Positions 18,007 through 26,301 of a stretch of 64,000 bases of DNA are shown here, piece after piece (positions within the stretch are counted from its first letter, which is position 1; each line of letters starts with the position of its first letter). The notes under the pieces were generated by a model that saw only the letters and a program-made list of their open reading frames with translations, did not search any database and had not been told where the DNA came from. This stretch comes from an uncultured SAR86 cluster bacterium. Its GTDB lineage: Bacteria; Pseudomonadota; Gammaproteobacteria; Magnimaribacterales; D2472. The stretch lies in assembly GCA_902558395.1 (NCBI GenBank), contig CACEDS010000003.1:220920-284919 (forward strand). The letters are read 5' to 3'. Both the position numbers and the translations under genes were made by a program.

Positions 18007-21000
18007 ATGAGCAAAATAAAAGAGTTATATCTTGGCGATAATCTTATTAATTCCTCAGACATAGAAATATCTGGAAAAGAAGTTGTTATAAATAATGAAA
18101 ACTTTTATAAGATTTCAAATGTGAACAAAATGAGACCTTTTTTCATGAGCATTGTGAGTGCTTATGATCATTGGTTATTTATTTCATCCTCTGGCGCCTT
18201 AAGTGCTGGAAGAAAGAACAGTAATAATTCACTATTCCCTTATTATACTGATGACAAGATATCAGAATCTTATGAGGTAACAGGCGGTAAATCTATATTC
18301 CATATTAATAAAGGTGGTAAAAATTTCTTGTGGGAACCTTTTACAAAGTCAGCAGATCTTATCTATAAAACTGAAAGAAATCTTTATAAAAATTTAAGAG
18401 GAAATAAGGTTATTTTTGAGGAAATTAATAATACGCTAGGTATTAAATTTTCTTATCAGTGGACAACATGTGACAGGTACGGTTTTGTAAAAACCTCTTC
18501 TTTAAAAAATCTTAATAAAGAAAACATTTCTGTATCTATATTAGATGGGTTTCAAAACATCTTACCTTGGGGTCTTAATGAGGGAATTCAGGCAAATACT
18601 AGTAATTTAGCAGATGCTTATAAAAGAAATGAACTGGATTCAGAATCAAAAATAGGTATTTTTGCATTGAGTGCAACTATCGTAGATCGTGCAGAGCCAA
18701 GTGAGGCCTTAAAAGCTAATATAGTTTTCCATCTTGGTCTTGATAATGCCAAGGTTTTACTTTCATCAGGCCAACTTGATCAATTTAGAAAAGGTCATGA
18801 AATAAAAGAAGAATTTGATATAAAAGCTGAAAGAGGAGCTTATTTTATAAATTCTGAAATTTCTTTAGCATGCGACGAAAAAAAAGAATGGTTGTTTGCT
18901 GCAGATATTAATAAGTCTTCTTCAGATGTAGCGGCTCTTAAAAAAGAATTAATCACAAATAATGAATTAACAGAAAAAGTAAATAATGAAATTCTTAATT
19001 CATCCAATGAATTATATAAATTAGTAGGGTCATCTGATGGTATTCAGCTTTCAACCGATAGAAGAAGAAATATAAGACACTTTGCAAATACTCTTTTTAA
19101 CATTATGAGAGGAGGAATCTTCGATAAAGATTATCAAATTGAAAAAGATGATTTTATAAAATATATAACCAATGCAAATGTTAAATGTGGCAATAAAATG
19201 AGCTCAATATTTATCTCATGGCCTGATATTTTTGATTTAACTTTTTTAAGAGATTCTATTAACAAGAGCAATTCAAATACTTTTAAAAGGCTTGCTACTG
19301 AATATTTACCAATTAAATTTAGTAGAAGACACGGTGATCCAAGTAGACCCTGGAATAAATTTTCAATAAATACTCGTGATGATATGACAGGTGAGAAGGT
19401 TCTTGATTATCAAGGTAACTGGAGAGATATTTTTCAAAATTGGGAGGCTCTGGCTTATTCATATCCTCAATTCATTGATGGAATGATTTATAGATTCCTT
19501 AACGCTTCAACCTTTGATGGCTATAATCCATACAGACTCACTAAAGATGGATTTGACTGGGAGACTATAGAACCTGATAACCCATGGTCATATATTGGCT
19601 ACTGGGGAGACCATCAAATTATCTACTTATTAAAATTTTTAGAAATCTCTGAAAATTATTTTCCTCAAAGACTTAACTCATTTCTTAATAAAGATGACTT
19701 TGTATATGCCAACGTTCCCTATGAGATCAAGGACTATAAATCTATTTATAAAGACCCTAAAAACACCATAGATTTTAATTTTGAGTTAGTAGAAGAAATT
19801 GAAAATAACAGACTAAAAGAAGGCGCTGATGGAGCTATTCTAAAAAACTATCAGGGTTTTATACACGAAGTAAATTTTTTAGAAAAAATTCTTTCAACTG
19901 TCTTAGCAAAGCTATCAAATTTTGTTCCTGGAGCTGGTATTTGGATGAATACTCAAAGACCTGAGTGGAATGATGCTAATAATGCACTTGTTGGAAATGG
20001 CGTTTCAATGGTAACTCTTTATTATCTAAGACGCTTTTTAAGTTTTTTTGTTAAAGTTCTTAATCAAGATAAATCTTCTTCATTTGAAATTTCAACAGAG
20101 TTATTTCATTTTTTTGAAAAACTAAACTCATCTTTCAGTTCTATTGAATCCGATTTAAATGACAAAAAAAGAAAGCAATTTGTTGATGAAGTGGGTGAGG
20201 TTGCAGCTGAGTATAGAGACAGAATTTATACTTCATACTTCTCTGGCACCAAAGACTCTCTAGATAGGAATAGAATTATTCATTTTTTTGAAACTGTTCT
20301 TAACGTCCTTGATAAAACAATAGATTCAAATAAAAGAAAAGATGGTCTTTATCATGCATACAACCTAATAAATCTTGAAGAGCATGAAATTACAATAGAT
20401 AGACTTTCTGAAATGCTTGAAGGCCAAGTTGGTGTCTTAAGTTCGGGTTATCTTTCTCAGGAGGAGTCTTTATCTGTATTAGATAGCCTTAAGAAAAGTG
20501 ATCTATTCTGGGATGAGCAATACAGTTACATTCTTTACCCTAATAAAGAGTTATTAGGATTTATGAATAAAAATATTGTTCCTGAGGCAGAGTTAAAAAA
20601 ATCAGATTTACTTAGCAATCTAATTAAAGATGGTAATAAGCAAATCATAGAAAAAGATGTTAATGATAAATATCATTTTAATGGATTATTTCATAACGCT
20701 AGCTGCTTAGTTGAAGAGCTTTCTAAATTACCTCCTCAATATCAAGAGCTTGTGGTTAAAGATAAAAATACGGTTCTTGAAATATTTGAAAGTGTTTTTG
20801 ATCATAAATCCTTTACAGGGAGATCAGGGACTTTCTATGGTTATGAAGGTTTAGGTTCTATTTATTGGCATATGGTATCCAAACTTTTATTAGCATCTGC
20901 TGAAGTTACTCAACAGTCTATTCTTGAGAAAAGTGATCCAAAAATGATAGGAAGATTTTTTGATCATTATTTTGAGATTAATGAGGGCATTGGTGTAAAT

Positions 21001-21453
21001 AAGTCACCAGAATTATATGGTGCTTTTCCAACAGACCCATATTCTCATACGCCAAGAGGAAGAGGTGTGCAGCAGCCGGGTATGACTGGTCAGGTAAAAG
21101 AAGATATTGTGAGTAGGTTCTATGAATTAGGTGTTTTTGTAAATGATGGAAGGGTTACTTTTGATCCAACAATACTAAGAAAGTCAGAGTTTATTGAAGA
21201 GGAAAAATCATTTAAATATGTAAATTTAGATAATGAGATAAATTATATTGAGCTAGACAAGCATTCACTAGCCTTTACTGTTTGCCAAGTACCAGTTATT
21301 TATAACTTATCAGATAAAGAAAATATAAGAATTTCTTATATAAATAATTCTGAGAAAACAATTGAAGGTCATGAATTAGATATTGAGAATTCGGAAAGTA
21401 TTTTTAACAGAACTAATTTAATTAAGGCTGTATATGTAAATATTGTGAAATGA
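18007..21453 (+). CDS. GH149-like beta-1,3-oligoglucan phosphorylase
   Basis: A 1148-aa protein without a signal peptide, so cytoplasmic. It has the size and layout of the GH94-related phosphorylases: N-terminal beta-sandwich regions, an (alpha/alpha)6 barrel in the second half, and the segment RPEWNDANNAL with a candidate general-acid Asp656, comparable to the DWND motif of GH94. YWGDHQIIYLLKFLE and QPGMTGQVKEDI also fit the group. GH149 and GH161 members phosphorolyse beta-1,3-glucans to glucose-1-phosphate. The length and the beta-1,3-glucan context favour GH149, but GH161 or a new related family cannot be excluded. A phosphoglucomutase would be needed and is not in the window. Confidence 0.75.
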   Translation: MSKIKELYLGDNLINSSDIEISGKEVVINNENFYKISNVNKMRPFFMSIVSAYDHWLFISSSGALSAGRKNSNNSLFPYYTDDKISESYEVTGGKSIFHINKGGKNFLWEPFTKSADLIYKTERNLYKNLRGNKVIFEEINNTLGIKFSYQWTTCDRYGFVKTSSLKNLNKENISVSILDGFQNILPWGLNEGIQANTSNLADAYKRNELDSESKIGIFALSATIVDRAEPSEALKANIVFHLGLDNAKVLLSSGQLDQFRKGHEIKEEFDIKAERGAYFINSEISLACDEKKEWLFAADINKSSSDVAALKKELITNNELTEKVNNEILNSSNELYKLVGSSDGIQLSTDRRRNIRHFANTLFNIMRGGIFDKDYQIEKDDFIKYITNANVKCGNKMSSIFISWPDIFDLTFLRDSINKSNSNTFKRLATEYLPIKFSRRHGDPSRPWNKFSINTRDDMTGEKVLDYQGNWRDIFQNWEALAYSYPQFIDGMIYRFLNASTFDGYNPYRLTKDGFDWETIEPDNPWSYIGYWGDHQIIYLLKFLEISENYFPQRLNSFLNKDDFVYANVPYEIKDYKSIYKDPKNTIDFNFELVEEIENNRLKEGADGAILKNYQGFIHEVNFLEKILSTVLAKLSNFVPGAGIWMNTQRPEWNDANNALVGNGVSMVTLYYLRRFLSFFVKVLNQDKSSSFEISTELFHFFEKLNSSFSSIESDLNDKKRKQFVDEVGEVAAEYRDRIYTSYFSGTKDSLDRNRIIHFFETVLNVLDKTIDSNKRKDGLYHAYNLINLEEHEITIDRLSEMLEGQVGVLSSGYLSQEESLSVLDSLKKSDLFWDEQYSYILYPNKELLGFMNKNIVPEAELKKSDLLSNLIKDGNKQIIEKDVNDKYHFNGLFHNASCLVEELSKLPPQYQELVVKDKNTVLEIFESVFDHKSFTGRSGTFYGYEGLGSIYWHMVSKLLLASAEVTQQSILEKSDPKMIGRFFDHYFEINEGIGVNKSPELYGAFPTDPYSHTPRGRGVQQPGMTGQVKEDIVSRFYELGVFVNDGRVTFDPTILRKSEFIEEEKSFKYVNLDNEINYIELDKHSLAFTVCQVPVIYNLSDKENIRISYINNSEKTIEGHELDIENSESIFNRTNLIKAVYVNIVK

Positions 21454-22700
21454 AGAAAATAAGATACTTTATTATTTCTTTATTTCTATTTGCTTCATGT
21501 AGTCAATCTGGAGACTTGAGTATGAATAAGAGTGCAAAAGAGTTTATAGGAAATCCTGATTATCCTGCAATTTCTTATGGAGGTTACAGAGAAAAATCAC
21601 GTGAGCAGCAACCTACAATTAATGAAATCAAAGAAGATCTCCTTATTATGCATGCTCAAGGGTTTAGAGTTTTTAGAACCTATGACCTTCATCATCCTTT
21701 TGCAGAAAATACACTAAAAGCTATCAGAGAAATTAAGCAAGCTGATTCAGATTTTGAAATGTATGTAATGCTTGGTGCTTGGATTCAATGCAAGGATGCA
21801 TTTACTGAAAATCCAATACATGAAGAAGAAGATTTTGAAGGCAATAAATTTGAGATCACTGAGGCAGTCAGGCTGGCGCAAGAGTACCCAGATATAGTAA
21901 AAATAATCGCAGTTGGTAATGAGGCTATGGTTCATTGGGCATGGAGCTATCATGTGCCACCAAAATTTGTTCTAAAGTGGGTGAAATATCTTCAAGAACT
22001 AAAAGCTAACGGCGATCTAAATGATGATTTATGGGTTACAAGTTCTGATAATTTTGCATCATGGGGAGGTGGCTCAGATGACTATCATAATGATGATTTA
22101 GATGAGCTTATTAGATCGGTAGATTTTGTATCTATGCATACTTATGCTTTTCATGACACACATTACAATCCTAGTTTTTGGAATCTTTATGCTGTACCTG
22201 AAAATTTAGATAAACAAGATACTATCAAACAGGCTATGAAAAGAGCGGTTGATTATGAACTCAATCAGTTTGATAGTGTAAAAAAATACGTACACGAAAT
22301 TGATCCATCAAAAGAAGTTCATATTGGAGAAACAGGATGGTCTAGCGTTGCTTCTGACTTATATGGCTATGGTGGAACTGAAGCAGCTGATGAATACAAA
22401 TTAGGTTTGTACTACCAGATGATTTCAGATATTTGTTACTCAATGTCACTTACTTGTTTTTATTTTTCAGCGTTTAATGAACCATGGAAGGATTCAACAA
22501 ATGAAAATGGATCTGAAAATCATTTTGGACTCTTTACTGTAGAGGGTAAGGCAAAATATCCATTATGGGAGCAAGTTGATAATGGAGTTTTTAATAACTT
22601 AACCAGAGGCGGTAATCCAATAGAAAAAACATATAACGGAAATTTTGAAGCACTTTTAAAAGATTCCAACATTCCTCCGATTACAATCAAAGAAGAATAA
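21450..22700 (+). CDS. GH17 beta-1,3-glucanase-like lipoprotein
   Basis: A 416-aa protein with a lipoprotein signal (LFLFASC, then Ser-rich linker). The TIM-barrel has GH17 landmarks: GFRVFRTYD, the acid/base Glu158 in AVGNEAM, and the nucleophile Glu294 in HIGETGWSS. GH17 enzymes act as endo-beta-1,3-glucanases or glucan transferases. Its predicted surface or periplasmic location fits early cutting of laminarin-like chains. It overlaps the phosphorylase stop by 4 bp (ATGA). Assignment to GH17 is by motif, and the exact specificity is inferred from the neighbours. Confidence 0.85.
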   Translation: MKKIRYFIISLFLFASCSQSGDLSMNKSAKEFIGNPDYPAISYGGYREKSREQQPTINEIKEDLLIMHAQGFRVFRTYDLHHPFAENTLKAIREIKQADSDFEMYVMLGAWIQCKDAFTENPIHEEEDFEGNKFEITEAVRLAQEYPDIVKIIAVGNEAMVHWAWSYHVPPKFVLKWVKYLQELKANGDLNDDLWVTSSDNFASWGGGSDDYHNDDLDELIRSVDFVSMHTYAFHDTHYNPSFWNLYAVPENLDKQDTIKQAMKRAVDYELNQFDSVKKYVHEIDPSKEVHIGETGWSSVASDLYGYGGTEAADEYKLGLYYQMISDICYSMSLTCFYFSAFNEPWKDSTNENGSENHFGLFTVEGKAKYPLWEQVDNGVFNNLTRGGNPIEKTYNGNFEALLKDSNIPPITIKEE

Positions 22701-22702
22701 TC

Positions 22703-23698
22703 ATGAAAAATAGTTATATATTTACTTTTTTACTCTTTTCTATTTTTTCATTTGGAATTGAAGTTGAGATTAAAGACAACAAAATGATTGTTGATGGTAA
22801 ACCATTTTATATGAAAGGAATTTGCTATCATCCAGTAAAAATTGGAAAAACAAAAAGAAGTTTTGAATCTCTTATAGAAGACTTAATTCTAATAAAAGAA
22901 GCTGGTATTAACACTCTAAGAGTTTATGAGCCTATTGATGATATTGAAGTGCTTGATGAGCTTCAAGCTGCTGGAATTAAAGTTGTAATAAGTTTTGGAT
23001 ATAACCAAAAAGGGCGATTCGATATTGTTTCAGGCACTTTTATAGACTATGTAAAAAAATATAAAAATCATGAAGCCATCCTCATGTGGGAGCTTGGCAA
23101 TGAATATAATTACAACCCTCAATGGTTTGGTGGTGATATTAATAACTGGTACAAAGCAATGGAGTTGGTATCCAGAATGATTCAAATTGAGGATCCTAAT
23201 AGATTGGTATCTTCTGCTCACGGTGATTTGCCGAGCAAAGAAGCAATTAGTATTGCATCTAGCGTTCAAGTTTGGGGAATGAATGTATACAGATGGGATG
23301 AGCCAGAATCTATCTTTAACGAATGGAAAGCAATTAGTGACAAGCCTATGTATTTTGCAGAGTTAGGTGCAGATAGTTATATGACTAAATCAACAGAAAA
23401 GTATACAAAAGGTGAGAATCAACTCGCTCAAGCTGATGCTAATAAAATAATTTTAGATAAAGTTTTATCAAATAGTGATAAGAATATTGGATCATTTGTT
23501 TTTCAGTTCACTGATGGTTTATGGAAGGCTGGTAATCCAGCCAAGCAAGATACAGGTGGGTCTGCACCAAATAGTGACGGCACTCCTTATGATGGAACGG
23601 CAAATGAAGAATTTTGGGGAATAGTAGATATTAATAGGAATAAAAAAATAACCTTTGATGTTGTAAAAGATGCATATGTAAACTTTGACATCAATTAA
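22703..23698 (+). CDS. Secreted clan GH-A glycoside hydrolase (beta-glucanase or transglycosidase)
   Basis: A 331-aa protein with a cleavable-type signal peptide (about residues 1-18). The body is a clan GH-A TIM-barrel: a GINTLRVYEP strand, the acid/base Glu134 in WELGNEYNY, and the nucleophile Glu220 in YFAELGADS. The start of the mature protein (MIVDGKPFYMKGICYHP) resembles GH2 catalytic cores, GH5 and GH72-like transglycosidases. I do not recognise a precise family. It lies 2 bp after the GH17 lipoprotein gene, so a role in beta-1,3-glucan remodelling or endo-cleavage is the natural inference. Confidence 0.75.
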   Translation: MKNSYIFTFLLFSIFSFGIEVEIKDNKMIVDGKPFYMKGICYHPVKIGKTKRSFESLIEDLILIKEAGINTLRVYEPIDDIEVLDELQAAGIKVVISFGYNQKGRFDIVSGTFIDYVKKYKNHEAILMWELGNEYNYNPQWFGGDINNWYKAMELVSRMIQIEDPNRLVSSAHGDLPSKEAISIASSVQVWGMNVYRWDEPESIFNEWKAISDKPMYFAELGADSYMTKSTEKYTKGENQLAQADANKIILDKVLSNSDKNIGSFVFQFTDGLWKAGNPAKQDTGGSAPNSDGTPYDGTANEEFWGIVDINRNKKITFDVVKDAYVNFDIN

Positions 23699-23724
23699 AT
23701 ATATGAATTCAAGGGGGAGTTCAT

Positions 23725-25155
23725 ATGAATAATGAAGAAAAAATGATGAATAGTGTTCCAATGGGACAAAAAATTGCTTTTGGTTTAGGAATGTTGGCAA
23801 ATCAACTATTTCCTGCATTGCTATCAATATTTATAGTGGTTTTAATCCAAGATCTTGGTTTTAGTCCACTTCTGTATGGAATTATTGCTTTTATACCAAG
23901 ATTTATTGATGCAATTACTGACCCTTTGATGGGCTTTATTTCAGATAATACAAAATCTAAATGGGGCAAAAGAAGGCAGTATGTTTTCTTTGGAGGCATA
24001 TTGACTGGAATAGCTTTTATTTTATCTTGGCAATTGTATGCAGAGAATGGGCAAACTTTTAATTTCTGGTACTTCTTGCTTTTTAACCTTCTTTTTTATC
24101 TTGGCATAACAATCTTTGGAATTCCATTTGTTGCAATGGGTTATGAGATGAGTGATGACTTTCATGAAAGAACAAAAATCATGGCAGTTTCACAATTCAT
24201 AGGTCAGTTTGCATGGGTCTTAGCTCCATGGATATGGATAATTATTTATGACCCTGCTATTTTTGTTGACCCTGCATCAGGAACAAGAATTCTATCTATA
24301 GTTTTTGGAATTATATGTACTTTGCTTGCAATAGTTCCTGCTATTTTTATAAAGAGTAAATCCACGCTTAATGATGATCATTTAGTACCAATTACAAGAA
24401 AGAATATTGGAAATAGCTTAATTAATATTATTCATATATTTAAAGATGCATGGAAAAACATACCATTTAGAAAGTTATGCATAGCAACTTTCTTAGTCTT
24501 TAATTCTTTTCAAACAATCGCAGCGTTTTCATTTTTTATTATTGTTCATTATCTATTTTTAGGAGATGCATCTGCAGCTAGCCCATGGCCAACATTGCAT
24601 GGAAGCGTGGGGGCAATTGTCACAACATTTGTTGTTATACCTATAGTATCTAAAATGGCTCAAAGGTATGGAAAAAAGGAAACTTTTATAATTTCCCAAA
24701 GTATTTCTGTGATTGGATACATCTTATTCTGGTTTCTTTTCATTCCTGGAAAGCCATATATGTTTCTTTTTGCATTACCATTCTTTTCATTTGGAATAGG
24801 TGGTCTCTTCACTTTAATGATGAGCATGACTGCAGATACTTGTGATTATGAGGAGCTTGAAAATGGTTTGCCAAGAAAAGAAGGATCGTTTGGAGCAATT
24901 TATTGGTGGATGGTCAAGCTTGGAACAGCGCTTGCTGGCCTGTTATCAGGATTAATTATGTATTACGTTGGATTTTCAGCTGATGCTTCCTCACAACCTG
25001 AGGGAGCGCTAACGGGCTTGAGAATAGCATATTCCACTATTCCAATTATTGGCACATTAATTGCTATCTACGTAATGAGTGATTATGAAATTAATGAAGA
25101 TAGGGCTGCAGAAATTAGGTCACAATTACAAGAAAGAAAAGGAGAAATGAACTAA
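23725..25155 (+). CDS. GPH-family (MelB-like) cation:glycoside symporter
   Basis: A 476-aa MFS-type permease with about 12 membrane segments. The signature after TM2 (DPLMGFISDNTKSKWGKRRQY) is the hallmark of glycoside-pentoside-hexuronide:cation symporters. A very strong Shine-Dalgarno (AGGGGGAG) precedes the ATG. Set between two glycoside hydrolase genes, it probably imports laminari-oligosaccharides that the cytoplasmic GH17 and the phosphorylase then process. It is the second importer in the operon, beside the SSS carrier. Confidence 0.9.
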   Translation: MNNEEKMMNSVPMGQKIAFGLGMLANQLFPALLSIFIVVLIQDLGFSPLLYGIIAFIPRFIDAITDPLMGFISDNTKSKWGKRRQYVFFGGILTGIAFILSWQLYAENGQTFNFWYFLLFNLLFYLGITIFGIPFVAMGYEMSDDFHERTKIMAVSQFIGQFAWVLAPWIWIIIYDPAIFVDPASGTRILSIVFGIICTLLAIVPAIFIKSKSTLNDDHLVPITRKNIGNSLINIIHIFKDAWKNIPFRKLCIATFLVFNSFQTIAAFSFFIIVHYLFLGDASAASPWPTLHGSVGAIVTTFVVIPIVSKMAQRYGKKETFIISQSISVIGYILFWFLFIPGKPYMFLFALPFFSFGIGGLFTLMMSMTADTCDYEELENGLPRKEGSFGAIYWWMVKLGTALAGLLSGLIMYYVGFSADASSQPEGALTGLRIAYSTIPIIGTLIAIYVMSDYEINEDRAAEIRSQLQERKGEMN

Positions 25156-25157
25156 AA

Positions 25158-26042
25158 ATGTCGTTAAGAGATGAAAAAATCAAATCTTTGCTAGGAACTA
25201 ATCTTGATGATTTATCTGAAGAAGAATTAAAAAAACTTTGTAGTAAAATTCTTACAAGTAAAATTCATGGTATTTGTTTTAGTCTTTATGAAGGCACCCA
25301 ACAACCTGGAGATATAGTTTCTGATAATCAAATAATTAGACGCCTCCAAATATTAAAACCATATACATCATCTATAAGAACATTCTCTTCATTAGATGAG
25401 CATGCGCGAATAGTTCAAATTGCGAAAGATATGGGTTTTCAAACACTTGTTGGTGCATGGCTTAGTGATGACATGCAAAGCAATGACAAAGAGATAGAAG
25501 GGTTAATTAAGTTAGCAAATAATAATCTAGTTGATGTTGCTGCTGTTGGTAACGAAGTAATATACAGAAAAGAGCTAGAAGAAAACCAACTTATTTCATA
25601 CATTAATTATGTTAAAGAAAATATTGGAAATATTCCTGTTGGTTATGTTGATGCATATTATGAGTTTAGAGATAGACCTAATATAACTGATGCATGTGAT
25701 GTGATTCTTGCAAACTGTTATCCATTTTGGGAAGGTTGTGCAGCAGAATACTCTTTGCTATACATGAAAGATATGTATAACGAAGCTATCAAGGCATCAA
25801 ATGGCAAAAAAGTTATTATTACTGAAACCGGATGGCCAAGTAAGGGTAGTGATTTATGGGGAGCACACCCATCTTATACTAATTACTTAAAATACTTTAT
25901 TAATGCGCAGCTTTGGTCAAAAGATCAAGGTATTGATATGTTCTATTTTTCATCTTTTGATGAATCATGGAAGGTAGAAGCAGAGGGCGATGTAGGAGCC
26001 TATTGGGGGCTTTGGGATAAAGATGAGGTAATTAAGTTTTAA
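25158..26042 (+). CDS. Cytoplasmic GH17-family hydrolase or glucan transferase
   Basis: A 294-aa GH17-like TIM-barrel with no signal peptide. The acid/base Glu133 in AVGNEVIYR and the nucleophile Glu223 in IITETGWPS are both present, as is FSSFDESWK near the C terminus. The absence of an export signal contrasts with the GH17 lipoprotein in the same operon and suggests work on imported oligosaccharides, by hydrolysis or transglycosylation. It is the last gene of the 21-kb run and is 2 bp from the GPH transporter gene. Confidence 0.85.
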   Translation: MSLRDEKIKSLLGTNLDDLSEEELKKLCSKILTSKIHGICFSLYEGTQQPGDIVSDNQIIRRLQILKPYTSSIRTFSSLDEHARIVQIAKDMGFQTLVGAWLSDDMQSNDKEIEGLIKLANNNLVDVAAVGNEVIYRKELEENQLISYINYVKENIGNIPVGYVDAYYEFRDRPNITDACDVILANCYPFWEGCAAEYSLLYMKDMYNEAIKASNGKKVIITETGWPSKGSDLWGAHPSYTNYLKYFINAQLWSKDQGIDMFYFSSFDESWKVEAEGDVGAYWGLWDKDEVIKF

Positions 26043-26087
26043 AATATAAAAACTTATTTTCGAAGTACTTATTTAATATTTTTTGTG

Positions 26088-26093
26088 TATAAT
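26088..26093 (+). promoter_or_regulatory. rpmG -10 box (TGTGTATAAT)
   Basis: A TATAAT with an upstream TG-like extension ends 11 nt before the rpmG ATG. The predicted mRNA leader would be only a few nucleotides. No good -35 is visible. Confidence 0.5.
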
Positions 26094-26104
26094 TGCATTC
26101 CATT

Positions 26105-26299
26105 ATGGCAGATAAAAAACAAACTAAAGTATATTTAATACCTGAAGGTGAGACTCGTGATAGTCACACTTATCACTATACAGCTATTAAAACTAGAAAA
26201 TTTACTCTTGAAAATAAAAAAATGAGAATGAAGAAATTCAATCCAGCAAAAAGAGTGCATGAGTGGTTTGTTGAGGCTAAATTACCTCCTCACAACTAA
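26105..26299 (+). CDS. rpmG: 50S ribosomal protein L33
   Basis: A 64-aa basic protein. The HTYHYTAIKTRK segment and the C-terminal KMRMKKFNPAKRVHEWFVEAKL correspond to L33 (family pattern [21 protein letters not shown]). It is the cysteine-free form, without the zinc-binding CxxC pairs. It is longer than the usual 50-55 aa, with a Lys/Glu-rich N terminus and a short tail. I chose the ATG at 26105 (MADKKQ) over the TTG at 26093. The usual partner rpmB (L28) is not adjacent. Confidence 0.85.
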   Translation: MADKKQTKVYLIPEGETRDSHTYHYTAIKTRKFTLENKKMRMKKFNPAKRVHEWFVEAKLPPHN

Positions 26300-26301
26300 A
26301 A

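Noticed and set aside
23519-23827. 102-aa minus-strand ORF across the GH-A and transporter junction
   Set aside because: It is a shadow of two well-supported plus-strand genes and covers the strong Shine-Dalgarno of the transporter gene.
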